Assembly (NCBI GenBank): GCA_016177805.1
Contig: JACOUN010000060.1
Span: forward strand, 1-64,000
Direction of reading: 5' to 3'
Origin: Rhodocyclales bacterium
GTDB lineage: Bacteria > Pseudomonadota > Gammaproteobacteria > Burkholderiales > Rhodocyclaceae
Length of the DNA stretch: 64,000 nt
Shown: piece by piece, positions 54,757 through 64,000 of the stretch
How the letters are laid out: each line of letters starts with the position of its first letter
How positions within the stretch are numbered: position 1 is the first letter of the stretch
Made by a program: the position numbers and the translations under genes
The notes under the pieces: model-generated
Told to the model about the DNA's origin: nothing
What the model saw: the letters and a program-made list of their open reading frames with translations, nothing else
Database searches by the model: none

Positions 54757-55788
54757 TCAGGGGGTGCGCAGACTGTCGCCGATCTTGACCGGGCCGTCCG
54801 TGTCCATCACCAGCGCGTAGGCGACGCGGTCGAATACGCGGAACACCAGCGCAAGGCCGTAGCGCTGTTCGGGCAACTCGAAGACTTCGCGCGTGTCCGT
54901 CTTTTCGTCCTTGTATTCGGCCTGGCCGCGGCTGCGGAACAGCGCCAGTACGTGGCCGTCCTCGATCCCGTCGCGCTCCCCGATGTTGATCGCGACCACA
55001 TGGTGGCGTCCGGTTTCCAGCACGCCACGGTAGATGCCCGCGACCCGTCCATCAATGCGGATGTCCGGTGCGTGGGGAATGTAGGCGAACAGGCGCGGAC
55101 GCTCGCTCGGCAGCAGGCGGTCACCGGCTGTGATTTCCTCGACGGCGGTGAGGATCTTGAGCGTCGCCGGGTCGCCGGCTTCGGTCAGGCGGGCGCTGCC
55201 GCGGTGGCTGGCTTCGTAGCCGAGGACTTCCTGGGTGACCGGGTCGAGCAGGGGTTCGGACGGGCGGAAGATCTGCCAGATTTCGTGCTCGGGTGCGACG
55301 TCCTTGGCGAATATGGCGTCTCCGACGCCCATGATCACGCGCCCGACTTCGGTCGCGACCACCGTGCCGGCCTCGAACAGTTCGCTGTCGTCGGAGAACA
55401 GCGGGCGTATCAGGAACGGCTCGATATCGCGCATCGGGATGGTCGCGATGGCCCGGTCCACTTCTTCGGTGTAGATCTGCGGCGACAGGCGCTGATCACC
55501 GCCGATGCGCTTGCCTATCGTCAGCCACGGGCCGCTGCGATCGAGCATGATCACCTGCCCTGGATATATCAGGTGCGGATTGCTGATCTGCTCGCGGTTG
55601 AGTCGCCAGACCTCGGGCCAGCGCCACGGCTGTTTCAGGAACCGCGCCGAGATGTCCCACAGGGTGTCGCCGCGCACGACGGTATAACTGTCGGGTGCGT
55701 CGTCGGCGACCTCGATGGACTGGGCCGCTACCGCTCCGCTGAAGAGCGTCGCAACGGCAAAGATGAGAGGGAATATAATGCGGATCAT
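54757..55788 (-). CDS. LysM-domain periplasmic/secreted protein
   Basis: The 343-residue protein has a signal peptide (MIRIIFPLIFAVATLFSGAV) and an N-terminal LysM domain (YTVVRGDTLWDISARFLKQP) that should bind peptidoglycan. The rest has no domain I recognise. The start at 55788 places the signal peptide first; a longer reading adds 28 unlikely residues. This gene is a constant neighbour of dprA and, divergently, def in betaproteobacteria. Confidence 0.88.
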   Translation of the reverse strand: MIRIIFPLIFAVATLFSGAVAAQSIEVADDAPDSYTVVRGDTLWDISARFLKQPWRWPEVWRLNREQISNPHLIYPGQVIMLDRSGPWLTIGKRIGGDQRLSPQIYTEEVDRAIATIPMRDIEPFLIRPLFSDDSELFEAGTVVATEVGRVIMGVGDAIFAKDVAPEHEIWQIFRPSEPLLDPVTQEVLGYEASHRGSARLTEAGDPATLKILTAVEEITAGDRLLPSERPRLFAYIPHAPDIRIDGRVAGIYRGVLETGRHHVVAINIGERDGIEDGHVLALFRSRGQAEYKDEKTDTREVFELPEQRYGLALVFRVFDRVAYALVMDTDGPVKIGDSLRTP

Positions 55789-55949
55789 CGCTCGCTTCCG
55801 ATAGGAGCAGACCGGATTATCCCGCAACCGGAATGAATACGGCCGGCGTCGGGTCCAATCCGCAGTCTTCATTCAGGTGTCACAGACTGCTTTGCATGCC
55901 AAAGCACTTGAAATTCTGCACGTAAAGACTTAACCCGGCAAGCATTTAT

Positions 55950-56453
55950 ATGGCTCTATTACCAATTCTTCGTTATCCGGACGCGCGTTTGCACACCAGC
56001 GCCGCGCCGGTTGCCGTGGTGGACGACGGCATCCGGCAGTTGGTGTCCGACATGGCCGAAACCATGTACGAGGCGCCTGGCATAGGTCTGGCCGCCACCC
56101 AGGTCAATGTACACCAACGCGTCATCGTAATCGATGTGTCGGAGGACAAAAGCGCGCTGCTGGCCTTGATCAACCCCGAAATCATCGAGCGTGATGGTGA
56201 GCAGACCGGCGAAGAGGGTTGTTTGTCCGTGCCCGGCATCTACGAGAAAGTCACGCGCGCCGAGCATGTGCGCGTCAGGGCGCTCAACGAGCGCGGCGAG
56301 CGTTTCGAACTCGATGCGCACGGTTTGCTCGCGGTATGCATACAGCACGAGGTCGACCATCTCGACGGCAAAGTGTTCGTCGAGTACCTGTCCAGCCTCA
56401 AGGTCAACCTGATCAAGCGCAAACTGGCCAAGAAAGCCAGGATCACGGCGTGA
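55950..56453 (+). CDS. def: Peptide deformylase
   Basis: The 167-residue metalloenzyme has the three family motifs GIGLAATQ (44-51), EGCLSVPG (C91) and [10 protein letters not shown] (H133, E134, H137). It removes the formyl group from new proteins. Its stop overlaps the GTG start of fmt (GTGA), a common coupled arrangement. It is transcribed divergently from the LysM gene. Confidence 0.97.
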   Translation: MALLPILRYPDARLHTSAAPVAVVDDGIRQLVSDMAETMYEAPGIGLAATQVNVHQRVIVIDVSEDKSALLALINPEIIERDGEQTGEEGCLSVPGIYEKVTRAEHVRVRALNERGERFELDAHGLLAVCIQHEVDHLDGKVFVEYLSSLKVNLIKRKLAKKARITA

Positions 56454-57412
56454 TCGCGGCCCCGCTCAGGGTCGCCTTCGCCGGCACGCCCGAGTTCGCC
56501 GCACAGGCGCTGGCGGCGATCATCGCGGCGGGCTACGCGGTACCACTGGTCCTGACCCAGCCCGATCGACCCGCCGGACGCGGCATGAAGCTGATCGCCA
56601 GTCCGGTCAAGACCTTGGCGCTGGCGCATGGCATTGCCGTCGATCAACCGGAGCGCCTGCGCAGCGACGAGCAGCGTGCCGCGCTGCTGGCATGCGCACC
56701 CGATGTGCTGGTGGTGGCCGCGTATGGATTGATCCTGCCACGTGCGGTGCTGGATCTGCCTCGTTTCGGCTGCATCAACATCCATGCGTCGCTGCTGCCG
56801 CGCTGGCGCGGCGCGGCGCCCATTCATCGGGCGATCGAGGCCGGCGACGCGCGGACCGGCATCACCATCATGCAAATGGACGAAGGGCTCGACACCGGCG
56901 CGATGCTGCTGCGGGAGGCCATTCCGATCGACTCCGACGACACCACCGGCACGCTGCATGACCGGCTCGCCGCACTTGGTGCGACCATGATCGTGAGCGC
57001 GCTGGAGCAACTTGCCGAGGGCGAACTACACGCAATGCCCCAGCCTGCCGACGGGGTGACCTATGCGAGCAAGATCGGCAAGGCTGAAGCGGCCATTGAC
57101 TGGCGCCGCCCCGCCTCCGAGATCGAGCGTGCGGTGCGTGCTTTCAATCCGTTTCCGGCAGCGCTCGGCCATCTGGGTGGTGTGCCGCTGAAAATCTGGC
57201 GCGTGCGCGCGGTGCCGGGACAAACGGGGCAACCTGGCGCGGTGCTCGCCGTCGGTCCGGACGGGGTGGTGGTGGCCTGTGGTGATGGCGCGCTGGCCTT
57301 GCTCGAACTACAGAAGCCGGGTGGCAAGCGCCTGGTGGCGGGGGAATTCCTGCGGGGGTTCGCGGTCAATGCGGGTGATCGTTTCGAGATGCCGGATTCG
57401 TCCGGCGATTGA
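56450..57412 (+). CDS. fmt: Methionyl-tRNA formyltransferase
   Basis: The 320-residue protein has the formyltransferase motif [17 protein letters not shown] and the N-terminal [12 protein letters not shown], with an OB-fold C-terminal domain. It formylates initiator tRNA. The start is GTG at 56450, overlapping the def stop. A 66-bp gap with a weak GGGGG/CCCCC hairpin separates it from htpX. Confidence 0.96.
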   Translation: MIAAPLRVAFAGTPEFAAQALAAIIAAGYAVPLVLTQPDRPAGRGMKLIASPVKTLALAHGIAVDQPERLRSDEQRAALLACAPDVLVVAAYGLILPRAVLDLPRFGCINIHASLLPRWRGAAPIHRAIEAGDARTGITIMQMDEGLDTGAMLLREAIPIDSDDTTGTLHDRLAALGATMIVSALEQLAEGELHAMPQPADGVTYASKIGKAEAAIDWRRPASEIERAVRAFNPFPAALGHLGGVPLKIWRVRAVPGQTGQPGAVLAVGPDGVVVACGDGALALLELQKPGGKRLVAGEFLRGFAVNAGDRFEMPDSSGD

Positions 57413-57478
57413 AACGCCGGGGGAAGCCCCCACATCAGTGATATCCCGTGGATGATCCACTTCTAAGGAATGCAGGCA

Positions 57479-58318
57479 ATGTTCGGTAACTGGGTCAAGA
57501 CCTCGATGCTCATGGCCGGCATCGTGGCGCTGTTTGGCGCGGTCGGTGCAATGATAGGTGGTCGCGACGGCATGCTGCTGGCGCTGGTGTTTGGCGGTGC
57601 GACCAACCTGTGGGCCTACTGGTTCTCCGACAAGATGGTGCTCAGGATGTATCGGGCGCGCCAGGTGGACGAGAGTTCCTCGCCCTATCTGCACAACATG
57701 GTGCGCGACCTGGCGCGCCGCGCGGATCTGCCCATGCCCAAGGTGTATGTCATCGACGAGGCGCAGCCGAACGCCTTCGCCACCGGGCGCAACCCGGAAA
57801 ACGCGGCGGTGGCGGCCACCACCGGCATCATGCAGATGCTGTCGGAGCGCGAACTGCGCGGCGTGATGGCGCATGAGCTGGCGCACGTCAAGAACCGCGA
57901 CATCCTGATCTCGACGATTTCGGCCACCGTGGCCGGCGCGATCTCGATGCTGGCGCAGTTCGGCATGTTCTTCGGCGGCCGCGACGATGACCGGCCCAAT
58001 CCGGTGATCGCGATCGCGATGATGATCCTGGCGCCGATGGCGGCGATGATCATCCAGATGGCGATCTCGCGCACCCGCGAGTTCGGTGCCGATCGAGGCG
58101 GTGCCGAGATATCCGGCGATCCGGAAGCGCTCGCGAGTGCTCTGGCCAAGATCGAAGCCTACGCCAGGGGGATTCCCATGCACGCCGCCGAGGCCCACCC
58201 TGAAACGGCGCAGATGATGATCATGAATCCGCTGTCCGGCGGTGGCTTGCGTGGACTGTTCTCGACCCATCCGGCGACCGCCGAGCGAATCGCAAGGCTG
58301 CGCGCGATGGTGCGCTGA
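57479..58318 (+). CDS. htpX: HtpX membrane zinc protease
   Basis: The 279-residue M48B protease has the zinc motif HELAH (H132, E133, H136) and N-terminal and central membrane segments. It degrades misfolded membrane proteins with FtsH. The ATG at 57479 was chosen because AAGGA (57465-57469) is at a suitable distance; an ATG at 57470 would be too close. Confidence 0.95.
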   Translation: MFGNWVKTSMLMAGIVALFGAVGAMIGGRDGMLLALVFGGATNLWAYWFSDKMVLRMYRARQVDESSSPYLHNMVRDLARRADLPMPKVYVIDEAQPNAFATGRNPENAAVAATTGIMQMLSERELRGVMAHELAHVKNRDILISTISATVAGAISMLAQFGMFFGGRDDDRPNPVIAIAMMILAPMAAMIIQMAISRTREFGADRGGAEISGDPEALASALAKIEAYARGIPMHAAEAHPETAQMMIMNPLSGGGLRGLFSTHPATAERIARLRAMVR

Positions 58319-58419
58319 GCGCGGTCGTCACGCGGGCTGCTGTTATCATTTGCCGATGAGGGGCCGCCCGCGCGCTATCAGCGTAGCGTGGGGCGGCAAC
58401 AACCACTCGGGAGATAGGC

Positions 58420-59064
58420 ATGAAACCCCTGATTTTTGCCGCAAGCCTGCTGCTGGCGGCCCATGGCAACGCCGCGCTGGCCCAGACGACCGACCCCGAA
58501 CCCAAGCCGTATACGTCGTACAGCGTGGTTCTGACCATCACCGCGCCGTCCGGTTCGGCGGGCGCCAGCCTGAAGAAGACCCAGCCCGCCGGCACCAAAT
58601 TTTCACCGTGCTCGTCCGCCGATTCTCTCGATCAATTGACCCTGACCATCAAGTACGACGCCGGCAAGATCGCCGAGAACAAGCGTGACCTGTACGTGTT
58701 TTTCTACCGGCCCGAGGCGAAGGGCGAAAAGAACGATCCGGCCTTCTTCAGCGTCACCAAGCGGCGCAGCGCCACACCTTATCTGATTACCGAGCGCTAT
58801 TCGATCTCGGATCTGAACACCAACCGCGCGATTGACGCCTACGTTCCGGCCGCCGACAACCTGGGCGGTGCGATCACCGAGGTTGTGCTGGGGGGAAATT
58901 CGGTGCTGGAAGGGCTGGCGTCGGGCACCTGGCAGGCCATCGGCATCGTCGCCGATGCGGCCACCGTCGACTTCGACGACCCCGAAACCTGGCTGGCGTG
59001 GGACGTGGCGACGTTCGTGCTGCGCAAACCCTGGCAAGGCACGAGCAACACGTCCTGCCAGTGA
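58420..59064 (+). CDS. Hypothetical secreted protein
   Basis: The 214-residue protein has a signal peptide ending near NAALAQT and a beta-rich mature region (YTSYSVVLTITAP, DLYVFFYRPEAKGEK), with two cysteines (CSSADS and C-terminal CQ) that could form a disulfide. No family recognised. It has its own leader region after htpX, and GGGAGA upstream of the ATG. Confidence 0.75.
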   Translation: MKPLIFAASLLLAAHGNAALAQTTDPEPKPYTSYSVVLTITAPSGSAGASLKKTQPAGTKFSPCSSADSLDQLTLTIKYDAGKIAENKRDLYVFFYRPEAKGEKNDPAFFSVTKRRSATPYLITERYSISDLNTNRAIDAYVPAADNLGGAITEVVLGGNSVLEGLASGTWQAIGIVADAATVDFDDPETWLAWDVATFVLRKPWQGTSNTSCQ

Positions 59065-59076
59065 GCGCGGCGGCTC

Positions 59077-59664
59077 TCAGCGCTCCAGCTCGTCGAGTTC
59101 GCCGCGGGTGTTGATGTTGCGAAAGGCCAGCGGCTGGTCGTCGAAGCTTACGTCGATGTGCTTGAGCGGCGCGTACCAGCCATCCATCTTGCGCCCCCCG
59201 GAGGCGAGATAGGCCGTCAGCGCCGGCAGCACCGTGCGCCGGCACAGGCTGAATACCGGGTGACGCTGATCATCGGTGCAAGCCACGGCGAGATCCGCGC
59301 CGTGTTCGACGAGCGCGGCGCCCAGCCGCGTCACCAGGTCGGCCGGTAGAAACGGCGAATCGCACGGCGCGGTGATCACGAGCGGCAGCGCGGTGCGGCT
59401 CAGCGCCGCGTGCAAGCCGGCGAGCGGACCGATGAAACCGCCGATTTCGTCCGGGTACACCGTCTCGCCGAGGGCGCGGTAGTGGTCCAGGTTCTGGTTC
59501 GCGTTGATCGCCAGTTCATCGACTTGCGGGCGCAAGCGCTCGATCACCCACGCCACCATCGGTTTGCCGTGCAGCGGTATCAGGCCCTTGTCGACGCCGC
59601 CCATGCGCCGGCCCTGACCGCCGGCCAGAATCACGCCTGAAATCTTCTCTCTTGTGCTGTCCAT
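59077..59664 (-). CDS. mobA: Molybdenum cofactor guanylyltransferase
   Basis: The 195-residue protein has the nucleotidyltransferase motif LAGGQGRRMGGVDKGL (13-28) and the PCDSPF block, as in MobA. It attaches GMP to molybdopterin to make the bis-MGD cofactor used by nitrate reductases and related enzymes. It converges with the secreted hypothetical protein (12-bp gap) and is divergent from tpx. The start at 59664 was chosen because the family N-terminus begins near there. Confidence 0.93.
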   Translation of the reverse strand: MDSTREKISGVILAGGQGRRMGGVDKGLIPLHGKPMVAWVIERLRPQVDELAINANQNLDHYRALGETVYPDEIGGFIGPLAGLHAALSRTALPLVITAPCDSPFLPADLVTRLGAALVEHGADLAVACTDDQRHPVFSLCRRTVLPALTAYLASGGRKMDGWYAPLKHIDVSFDDQPLAFRNINTRGELDELER

Positions 59665-59802
59665 GTGCCTGTCGTCCTGCTCCAGACACGATCGTGACAC
59701 GGTTTGACCGGTCATGCGAACTGCTGCACTCTTGGTCCTGTCAGAGATGACGCAACACCCGACAACCCCATCCCCAACAAGAAAGACACAGGAGAGAATT
59801 TC

Positions 59803-60303
59803 ATGAGCACGGTTACCCTTGGTGGCAATCCGATCGACGTCAATGGCAAGTTCCCCCAGCCGGGCGATATTGCGCCGCCGTTGTCGCTGGTTGCCGCGGA
59901 TCTCAGCGATGTCACGCTGGACAAATTCGCCGGCAAGCGCAAGGTGCTGAACATCGTCCCCAGCCTCGACACTCCCACCTGCGCCACCTCCACGCGCAAG
60001 TTCAACGTCGAAGCCAATGCCCTGACCGATACCGTGGTGCTGGTGATTTCGGCCGATCTGCCGTTCGCCTCCAAACGTTTCTGCGAAACCGAAGGCCTCG
60101 GCAACGTGGTACCGCTGTCGACCATGCGTGGCCGTGAATTCCTGCGCGACTACGGCGTCGAGATCGCGTCCGGACCGCTCACCGGTGTCAGCGCGCGCGC
60201 GGTGGTGGTGCTCGACGCCAGCAACAAGGTCGTGCATTCCGAGCTGGTGTCCGAGATCAAGAACGAGCCGGACTACGCCGCTGCACTCGCCGCGCTGAAG
60301 TAA
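59803..60303 (+). CDS. tpx: Thiol peroxidase (Tpx peroxiredoxin)
   Basis: The 166-residue 2-Cys peroxiredoxin has the peroxidatic C60 (LDTPTCATS) and the resolving C94 (RFCETEG), exactly the Tpx spacing. It reduces alkyl peroxides with thioredoxin. AGGAGA precedes the ATG at 59803. A structured intergenic element follows the stop codon. Confidence 0.96.
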   Translation: MSTVTLGGNPIDVNGKFPQPGDIAPPLSLVAADLSDVTLDKFAGKRKVLNIVPSLDTPTCATSTRKFNVEANALTDTVVLVISADLPFASKRFCETEGLGNVVPLSTMRGREFLRDYGVEIASGPLTGVSARAVVVLDASNKVVHSELVSEIKNEPDYAAALAALK

Positions 60304-60311
60304 GGCCGGCT

Positions 60312-60363
60312 GCACGGGGGTGGGTGGGACAGCGGCTGCCGCTCGTCTGTCCGGCCCCCGTGC
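60312..60363 (+). other. Two-tier stem-loop between tpx and the cupredoxin gene
   Basis: A 9-bp outer stem (GCACGGGGG 60312-60320 with CCCCCGTGC 60355-60363) encloses a 6-bp inner stem (GGACAG 60327-60332, CTGTCC 60347-60352) with a 14-nt loop. It has no downstream T-run, so it is not a classical terminator; it may stabilise the tpx transcript or reduce read-through into the cupredoxin gene. Confidence 0.5.
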
Positions 60364-60393
60364 GGCAGTTGCCCATACTCCGGAGGAATCACG

Positions 60394-60747
60394 ATGAGAT
60401 ATTTGTTCAAGCGCATGCTTACGGTCATGACGGCAGTGGCGTTTTCCTCGCCCGCGCTGCTGCTGGCGGGCACACCTGCCGAAGCGGTGGTGATAACGGT
60501 CAAGGACTTCCACTTTGAACCGGCTGAAATCACGGTCAAGGTCGGCACCACGGTGCGTTGGGAGAACCACGAGAAACGCCAGTATCACAACGTGTACTTC
60601 GAGGCGCTGGGGGACAAGCAGAGCGACTACTTTTTCCCCGATGAAGTGCGTGAGCGCACCTTCGAAACGCCCGGCACCTACCCCTACATCTGCGAACCGC
60701 ATCACGAATCGCACAAGATGCGCGGCGTGGTGCACGTGGTCGAGTAG
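60394..60747 (+). CDS. Periplasmic cupredoxin (amicyanin/plastocyanin-like)
   Basis: The 117-residue protein has a signal peptide (to about residue 31) and a cupredoxin domain. Type-1 copper ligands are H65 (YHNVYF), C100 and H103 (YICEPH), and M109 (SHKM). It should act as a small periplasmic electron carrier or copper protein. CGGAGGAATC precedes the ATG. Confidence 0.9.
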   Translation: MRYLFKRMLTVMTAVAFSSPALLLAGTPAEAVVITVKDFHFEPAEITVKVGTTVRWENHEKRQYHNVYFEALGDKQSDYFFPDEVRERTFETPGTYPYICEPHHESHKMRGVVHVVE

Positions 60748-61466
60748 CTCCGCTACGCAGCATGCGGGCGGGCGACCCGCCCCCAGCTCTTGCCTGGAAG
60801 CACGTCGATTGCGTTCCGCGGGGGGGCGGAACTACGTACGAGGAAAGGGCGCCCGATAGAAGCGCGATGCGCTCATCCCCTTAGTGCTTTGATGGGACGT
60901 TCCGATGAGACGGGTCACGATCTGATCGGCCGACAGCACTGCGACTAGTTTGATCCATGCGCCGCCTTGATCCGGGTGACTGCCGAGAGCAGACCACGCG
61001 CCGAGTTTGGCGCCTTGCTCGACAAACTCGTCGCCGAGGTTGAGCGGTACTTCCGTGTCGAGGAGGCCGTCCTCGGTGATGTCGTATCCGGAGCGGCGCT
61101 CGAAGAACACACTGCTCAAACATGAGAAGTTGCTGTGGCACGCTGACCAGGTGGGGACGAATTTGGGGGCGGCCGGCTCGAGTGCGGGGCCATGGTCGGC
61201 GACATTGTCGCGACGTGCGTGATTTTGGGGTCCAGGCTTTTCAAGGTGGCATGAATCGCAATGCCGGTAGCGCGGACCGTCCTTGGACGGGTGTCTGGCA
61301 GTGCCCCGCGATCGTCGGTCTTACTGATTGTTGCGCCAACATCGTCGTATGATCAGATTTCTTCGCCCCATGATGTCTGCCTGATAGATAATGCCTTGTG
61401 CATTCATTGGGCCGTTGCCGCAAGGTGGCCGGTATTGGTCAGGCTTTCAGGTACACGAGGGATTTC
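60748..61466. other. Long intergenic region, possible small ORF
   Basis: Both strands lack a gene I can name. A minus-strand frame at 60832-61119 (95 codons, starting MSSVFFERRSGYDITEDG) reads like protein, as does a shorter plus-strand stretch near 61000, but neither has a clear ribosome-binding site or family. It may be a decayed gene. No promoter for the M48 gene could be fixed. Confidence 0.3.
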
Positions 61467-63329
61467 ATGAAGGATGAGCAGTTTGAGGCCCTGGTTCGCA
61501 AGCTCGAAGTGCGTGCCAGTGAGAATCCGGCGGCGTATAGGGGCAGGGTAGTGTTGTTGGCGGTGCTGGGTAACTTGTACATGATCGTCATGTTGCTGGC
61601 CGTGGTTGCGCTTCTGGTTGCGCTTGCGGCGTCCGTGGCCGTGTTCAAGGCTATCGCGGTCAAGCTGCTTCTCGTTGTCGGCGTGTTTCTGTGGATGATC
61701 CTCAAGGCGTTGTGGGTCAGGATCGAACCGCCCGTTGGCCGCGAACTCAGCCGCCGAGAGGCGCCCGAACTGTTTGCGACGATCGACGCGTTGCGCAGCG
61801 CGCTGCATGCGCCCCCTTTCCACCGCGTGCTGATCAACGACGATTTCAACGCGAGCGTCGTGCAGTCGCCGCGCCTCGGGATTTTCGGCTGGTATCGCAA
61901 CTATCTTCTGATCGGACTGCCGCTCATGCAGTCGTTGTCAGTCGATCAGTTCAAGGCGGTGCTGGCTCACGAATTCGGGCATCTGGCGCAAGGACATGGG
62001 CGAATGTCGAGCTGGATCTATTGCCAGCGGATGCGCTGGAACCGCTTGCTGAGTACGCTGGAGGCCAACAACAGCCGCGCGAGCTTTCTTTTCAAACCAT
62101 TTCTGAATTGGTTCGTCCCATACTTTTCCGCATGGTCCTTTCCACTGGCGCGGTCCAACGAATACGAAGCGGATGCCATCTCGGCTCGCCTCACGTCTCC
62201 TCAGGCGGCAGCCGAGGCGCTGACGCGCGTGAACGTGGTCGGTGCCTACCTTGACGAGCGCTACTGGCCACGGATTTACCAGATGGCGGATGACCAGCCG
62301 CAACCCGGATTTGCACCTTACGCACATCTTGGCCATCACGTCATCGCCGAGATTGATGATGACTCGGCGGCGCGATGGCTAACGAAGAGCATGACGCGGA
62401 ACACGGGTGTGGGGGATACCCACCCGGCGCTGGCAGATCGGTTGAAAGCGATCGGCGAGTCCCCTCGGTTCGTGGCGCTCGAGCATGGCCAAGGTGCGCA
62501 GCGGCTGTTGGGAGACGCGCTAGTTCAACTATCAGAGTACTTTGACGCATCCTGGAAGGGCGCGGTCCTTGCCTCGTGGGAAAACCGCTACCGCGAGGTT
62601 CAGGACGGGCGTGCGCGGCTGGCTGAATTGAATGCCAGCATCAGACGTGGAGAGGAATTGTCGGTACAGGCGTATTGCGACCGGGCCCGCCTGACAGAAC
62701 GCGTGGGCGGTGACCCTGATGGTGCTCTACTGCAGTTTCGAGCGCTGCATGAGCGTTTTCCCGACGAACCGTTGATCTGCTTCGGCTTGGGGACACTGCT
62801 GCTGGAGCGGGACGATGCTCATGGCTGCGAACTGGTCGAGCATGTCATGAGACTCGACGAAGATGCGATAGTTGGCGGCTGCGAAGCGCTACGTGATTTT
62901 CACCTGAGGAACGGGCGTGACGCCGAGGCTCGAGTTTGGCATGAGCGCATGGCTGATCGCTGGCAGCAGGAGCAGGCGGCGCAGCAGGAGCGCGGCGAAG
63001 TGTTGCTCACCGATACTTTTGAACGTCATGCGCTGAGCACCGATACTCTGTCCGCGCTGCGTGCCCAGTTGGCGGCGGTGGTGGGGCTGCGCAAGGCCTA
63101 TCTGGTCAGGAAACGCGTGCGGCACTTTCCCGATCGACCTTGTTATGTACTCGGCTATAACACAACGCCGTTCTATCGGCTGCGCAGCAAGCGGCGCACC
63201 GAACAAGTGATGCGGGATATCCAGTCGAGCGTCGACTTTCCGGGCGACACGATCATCATTTGTGTCGAAGGAGAAAACTACCGTTTCGGGCGGAAACTCA
63301 GGTTCATGCGGGGAACGCGGGTGCTGTAA
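61467..63329 (+). CDS. M48-family membrane metallopeptidase
   Basis: The 620-residue protein has two N-terminal membrane segments (about 27-85), a zinc protease motif HEFGH (H168, E169, H172) and the third ligand region NEYEAD (E232). A long C-terminal part (about 330-620) includes TPR-like helices and no recognised domain. The start MKDEQFEALV at 61467 was chosen over a longer reading. Less GC-rich codon use than its neighbours is noticeable. Substrate unknown. Confidence 0.85.
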   Translation: MKDEQFEALVRKLEVRASENPAAYRGRVVLLAVLGNLYMIVMLLAVVALLVALAASVAVFKAIAVKLLLVVGVFLWMILKALWVRIEPPVGRELSRREAPELFATIDALRSALHAPPFHRVLINDDFNASVVQSPRLGIFGWYRNYLLIGLPLMQSLSVDQFKAVLAHEFGHLAQGHGRMSSWIYCQRMRWNRLLSTLEANNSRASFLFKPFLNWFVPYFSAWSFPLARSNEYEADAISARLTSPQAAAEALTRVNVVGAYLDERYWPRIYQMADDQPQPGFAPYAHLGHHVIAEIDDDSAARWLTKSMTRNTGVGDTHPALADRLKAIGESPRFVALEHGQGAQRLLGDALVQLSEYFDASWKGAVLASWENRYREVQDGRARLAELNASIRRGEELSVQAYCDRARLTERVGGDPDGALLQFRALHERFPDEPLICFGLGTLLLERDDAHGCELVEHVMRLDEDAIVGGCEALRDFHLRNGRDAEARVWHERMADRWQQEQAAQQERGEVLLTDTFERHALSTDTLSALRAQLAAVVGLRKAYLVRKRVRHFPDRPCYVLGYNTTPFYRLRSKRRTEQVMRDIQSSVDFPGDTIIICVEGENYRFGRKLRFMRGTRVL

Positions 63330-63379
63330 TCACGCGTTGACCTTGTTGTGCGCACCTTGGGGTGCCCGCTGCGCCGCGT

Positions 63380-64000
63380 TCAGCGTTGATTGTGATCGTC
63401 CAGGGAGTCGCTCTGGTTAGGCGGAAGCGGTGTGAGCGGCAGTTCAGTCTGTTGCCCTTGGCCGGCGAACCTGCTTCGATCCGTGCTTGAACTCAGCGCA
63501 CCGATCCGCACCCCCAGCAAGCGCAGACGCTGCGCGAGCGGCGCGCGGCGCAGGCACTCGCCGGCGGCGCGGCGGATCGTGACCGGGTCGGCGGTCGGTT
63601 CGGGCAGGGTCAGGTCGCGGGTGACGGTGTGAAAATCCTCGTAGCGCAGCTTGATGCCGATGGTGCGCCCCACGTAACCCTTGCGCGCCAAATCGCGCGC
63701 GACGCTCTCGCACAACCCGGTGAAGATGCCCGACAGCAGGCTGCGGTCATGCACCGCGTGCAGGTCGCGCTCGAAAGTGGTCTCGCGGCTGATGGACTTG
63801 GGTTCAGAGTGGGTGACCACCGGCCGGTCGTCGATGCCATGCGCGGCGGCGTGCAGCCACGCGGCGTAGCTGCGGCCGAAGTGCTGTTGCAGCAAGCCCG
63901 CATCGGCGTGGGCGAGTTCGGCGATGGTGTGGATCTCCAGGGTGGCGAGCTTTTCGGCGGCCTTGGGGCCGATGCCGTTGATCTTGCGTACCGGCAGCGG
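63380..64000 (-). CDS. dinB: DNA polymerase IV, C-terminal part (gene runs off the window)
   Basis: The 207 visible codons contain the end of the Y-family palm/thumb (KINGIGPKAAEKLATL, a helix-hairpin-helix) and the little-finger domain (KSISRETTFERDL, GVRIGAL). It ends in a Gln/Pro-rich tail. This is the DinB translesion polymerase; the catalytic N-terminus lies beyond 64000. The 5' end is missing only because of the window edge. Confidence 0.93.
   Translation of the reverse strand, partial: PLPVRKINGIGPKAAEKLATLEIHTIAELAHADAGLLQQHFGRSYAAWLHAAAHGIDDRPVVTHSEPKSISRETTFERDLHAVHDRSLLSGIFTGLCESVARDLARKGYVGRTIGIKLRYEDFHTVTRDLTLPEPTADPVTIRRAAGECLRRAPLAQRLRLLGVRIGALSSSTDRSRFAGQGQQTELPLTPLPPNQSDSLDDHNQR

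Noticed and set aside
57419-57431. GGGGG-AAG-CCCCC after fmt as an intrinsic terminator
   Set aside because: The loop is only 3 nt and no T-run follows; support is too weak for a feature.

Overview
The window is GC-rich chromosomal DNA of a betaproteobacterium, most likely from the Thauera/Azoarcus side of Rhodocyclales. This rests on protein style (Smg-DprA-LysM-Def-Fmt-HtpX block, topB, Bcr/CflA, OxyR with C199/C208, NIT-domain diguanylate cyclase, TRAP-linked aromatic catabolism) and on the REP-like intergenic repeats; it was not confirmed by any search. No rRNA or tRNA gene was seen.

Layout. (1) 0.2-5.6 kb: an Old-Yellow-Enzyme/FAD oxidoreductase, a RidA-like protein and a nitrate-sensing-type diguanylate cyclase, separated by REP hairpins. 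(2) 5.8-11.5 kb: a compact three-gene RND efflux operon (outer-membrane factor, adaptor, pump) with ATGA overlaps. (3) 11.8-25.5 kb: a complete type I-E CRISPR-Cas island. The cas operon runs on the minus strand in the order WYL regulator, cas3, cse1, cse2, cas7e, cas5e, cas6e, [UPF0175 antitoxin, DUF3368 PIN toxin], cas1, cas2, followed by a short leader and a 36-repeat array. A second PIN-type toxin-antitoxin pair (FitA/VapC-like) sits just beyond the distal end of the array. (4) 25.6-38.6 kb: an aromatic-acid catabolic region with IclR and LysR regulators, an MBL-fold protein with a degenerate metal site, an MhpA-like FAD monooxygenase, a small DUF2783-like protein, a VOC protein, an FAH-family hydrolase, a TRAP transporter (P, Q, M) and a zeta-GST maleylacetoacetate/maleylpyruvate isomerase. 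It is interrupted at 29.5-31.9 kb by a third toxin-antitoxin pair, a hypothetical gene, a GIY-YIG protein and repeats. (5) 38.7-64 kb: mostly housekeeping genes: Bcr/CflA efflux, DUF1840, hpt, a GGDEF-EAL protein, DUF420, Dps, a DegP/MucD-type protease, OxyR and an FAD oxidoreductase, topB, smg, dprA, a LysM protein, def-fmt-htpX, mobA, tpx, a cupredoxin, an M48 peptidase and the 3' part of dinB.

The most interesting part is the CRISPR-Cas island. A PIN toxin-antitoxin module with its own 32-bp palindromic operator lies between the interference genes and the adaptation genes, so cas1-cas2 lie directly downstream of an autoregulated toxin-antitoxin promoter region. The separate toxin-antitoxin pair at the far end of the array has an operator built from the same TATCA/TGATA half-sites. 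The array has one 4-nt spacer and two repeats whose terminal base differs, as expected if that base is derived from the PAM side of the incoming spacer. In the catabolic region, one 12-bp motif recurs at the promoter of the monooxygenase operon and upstream of the LysR gene, suggesting a shared regulator.
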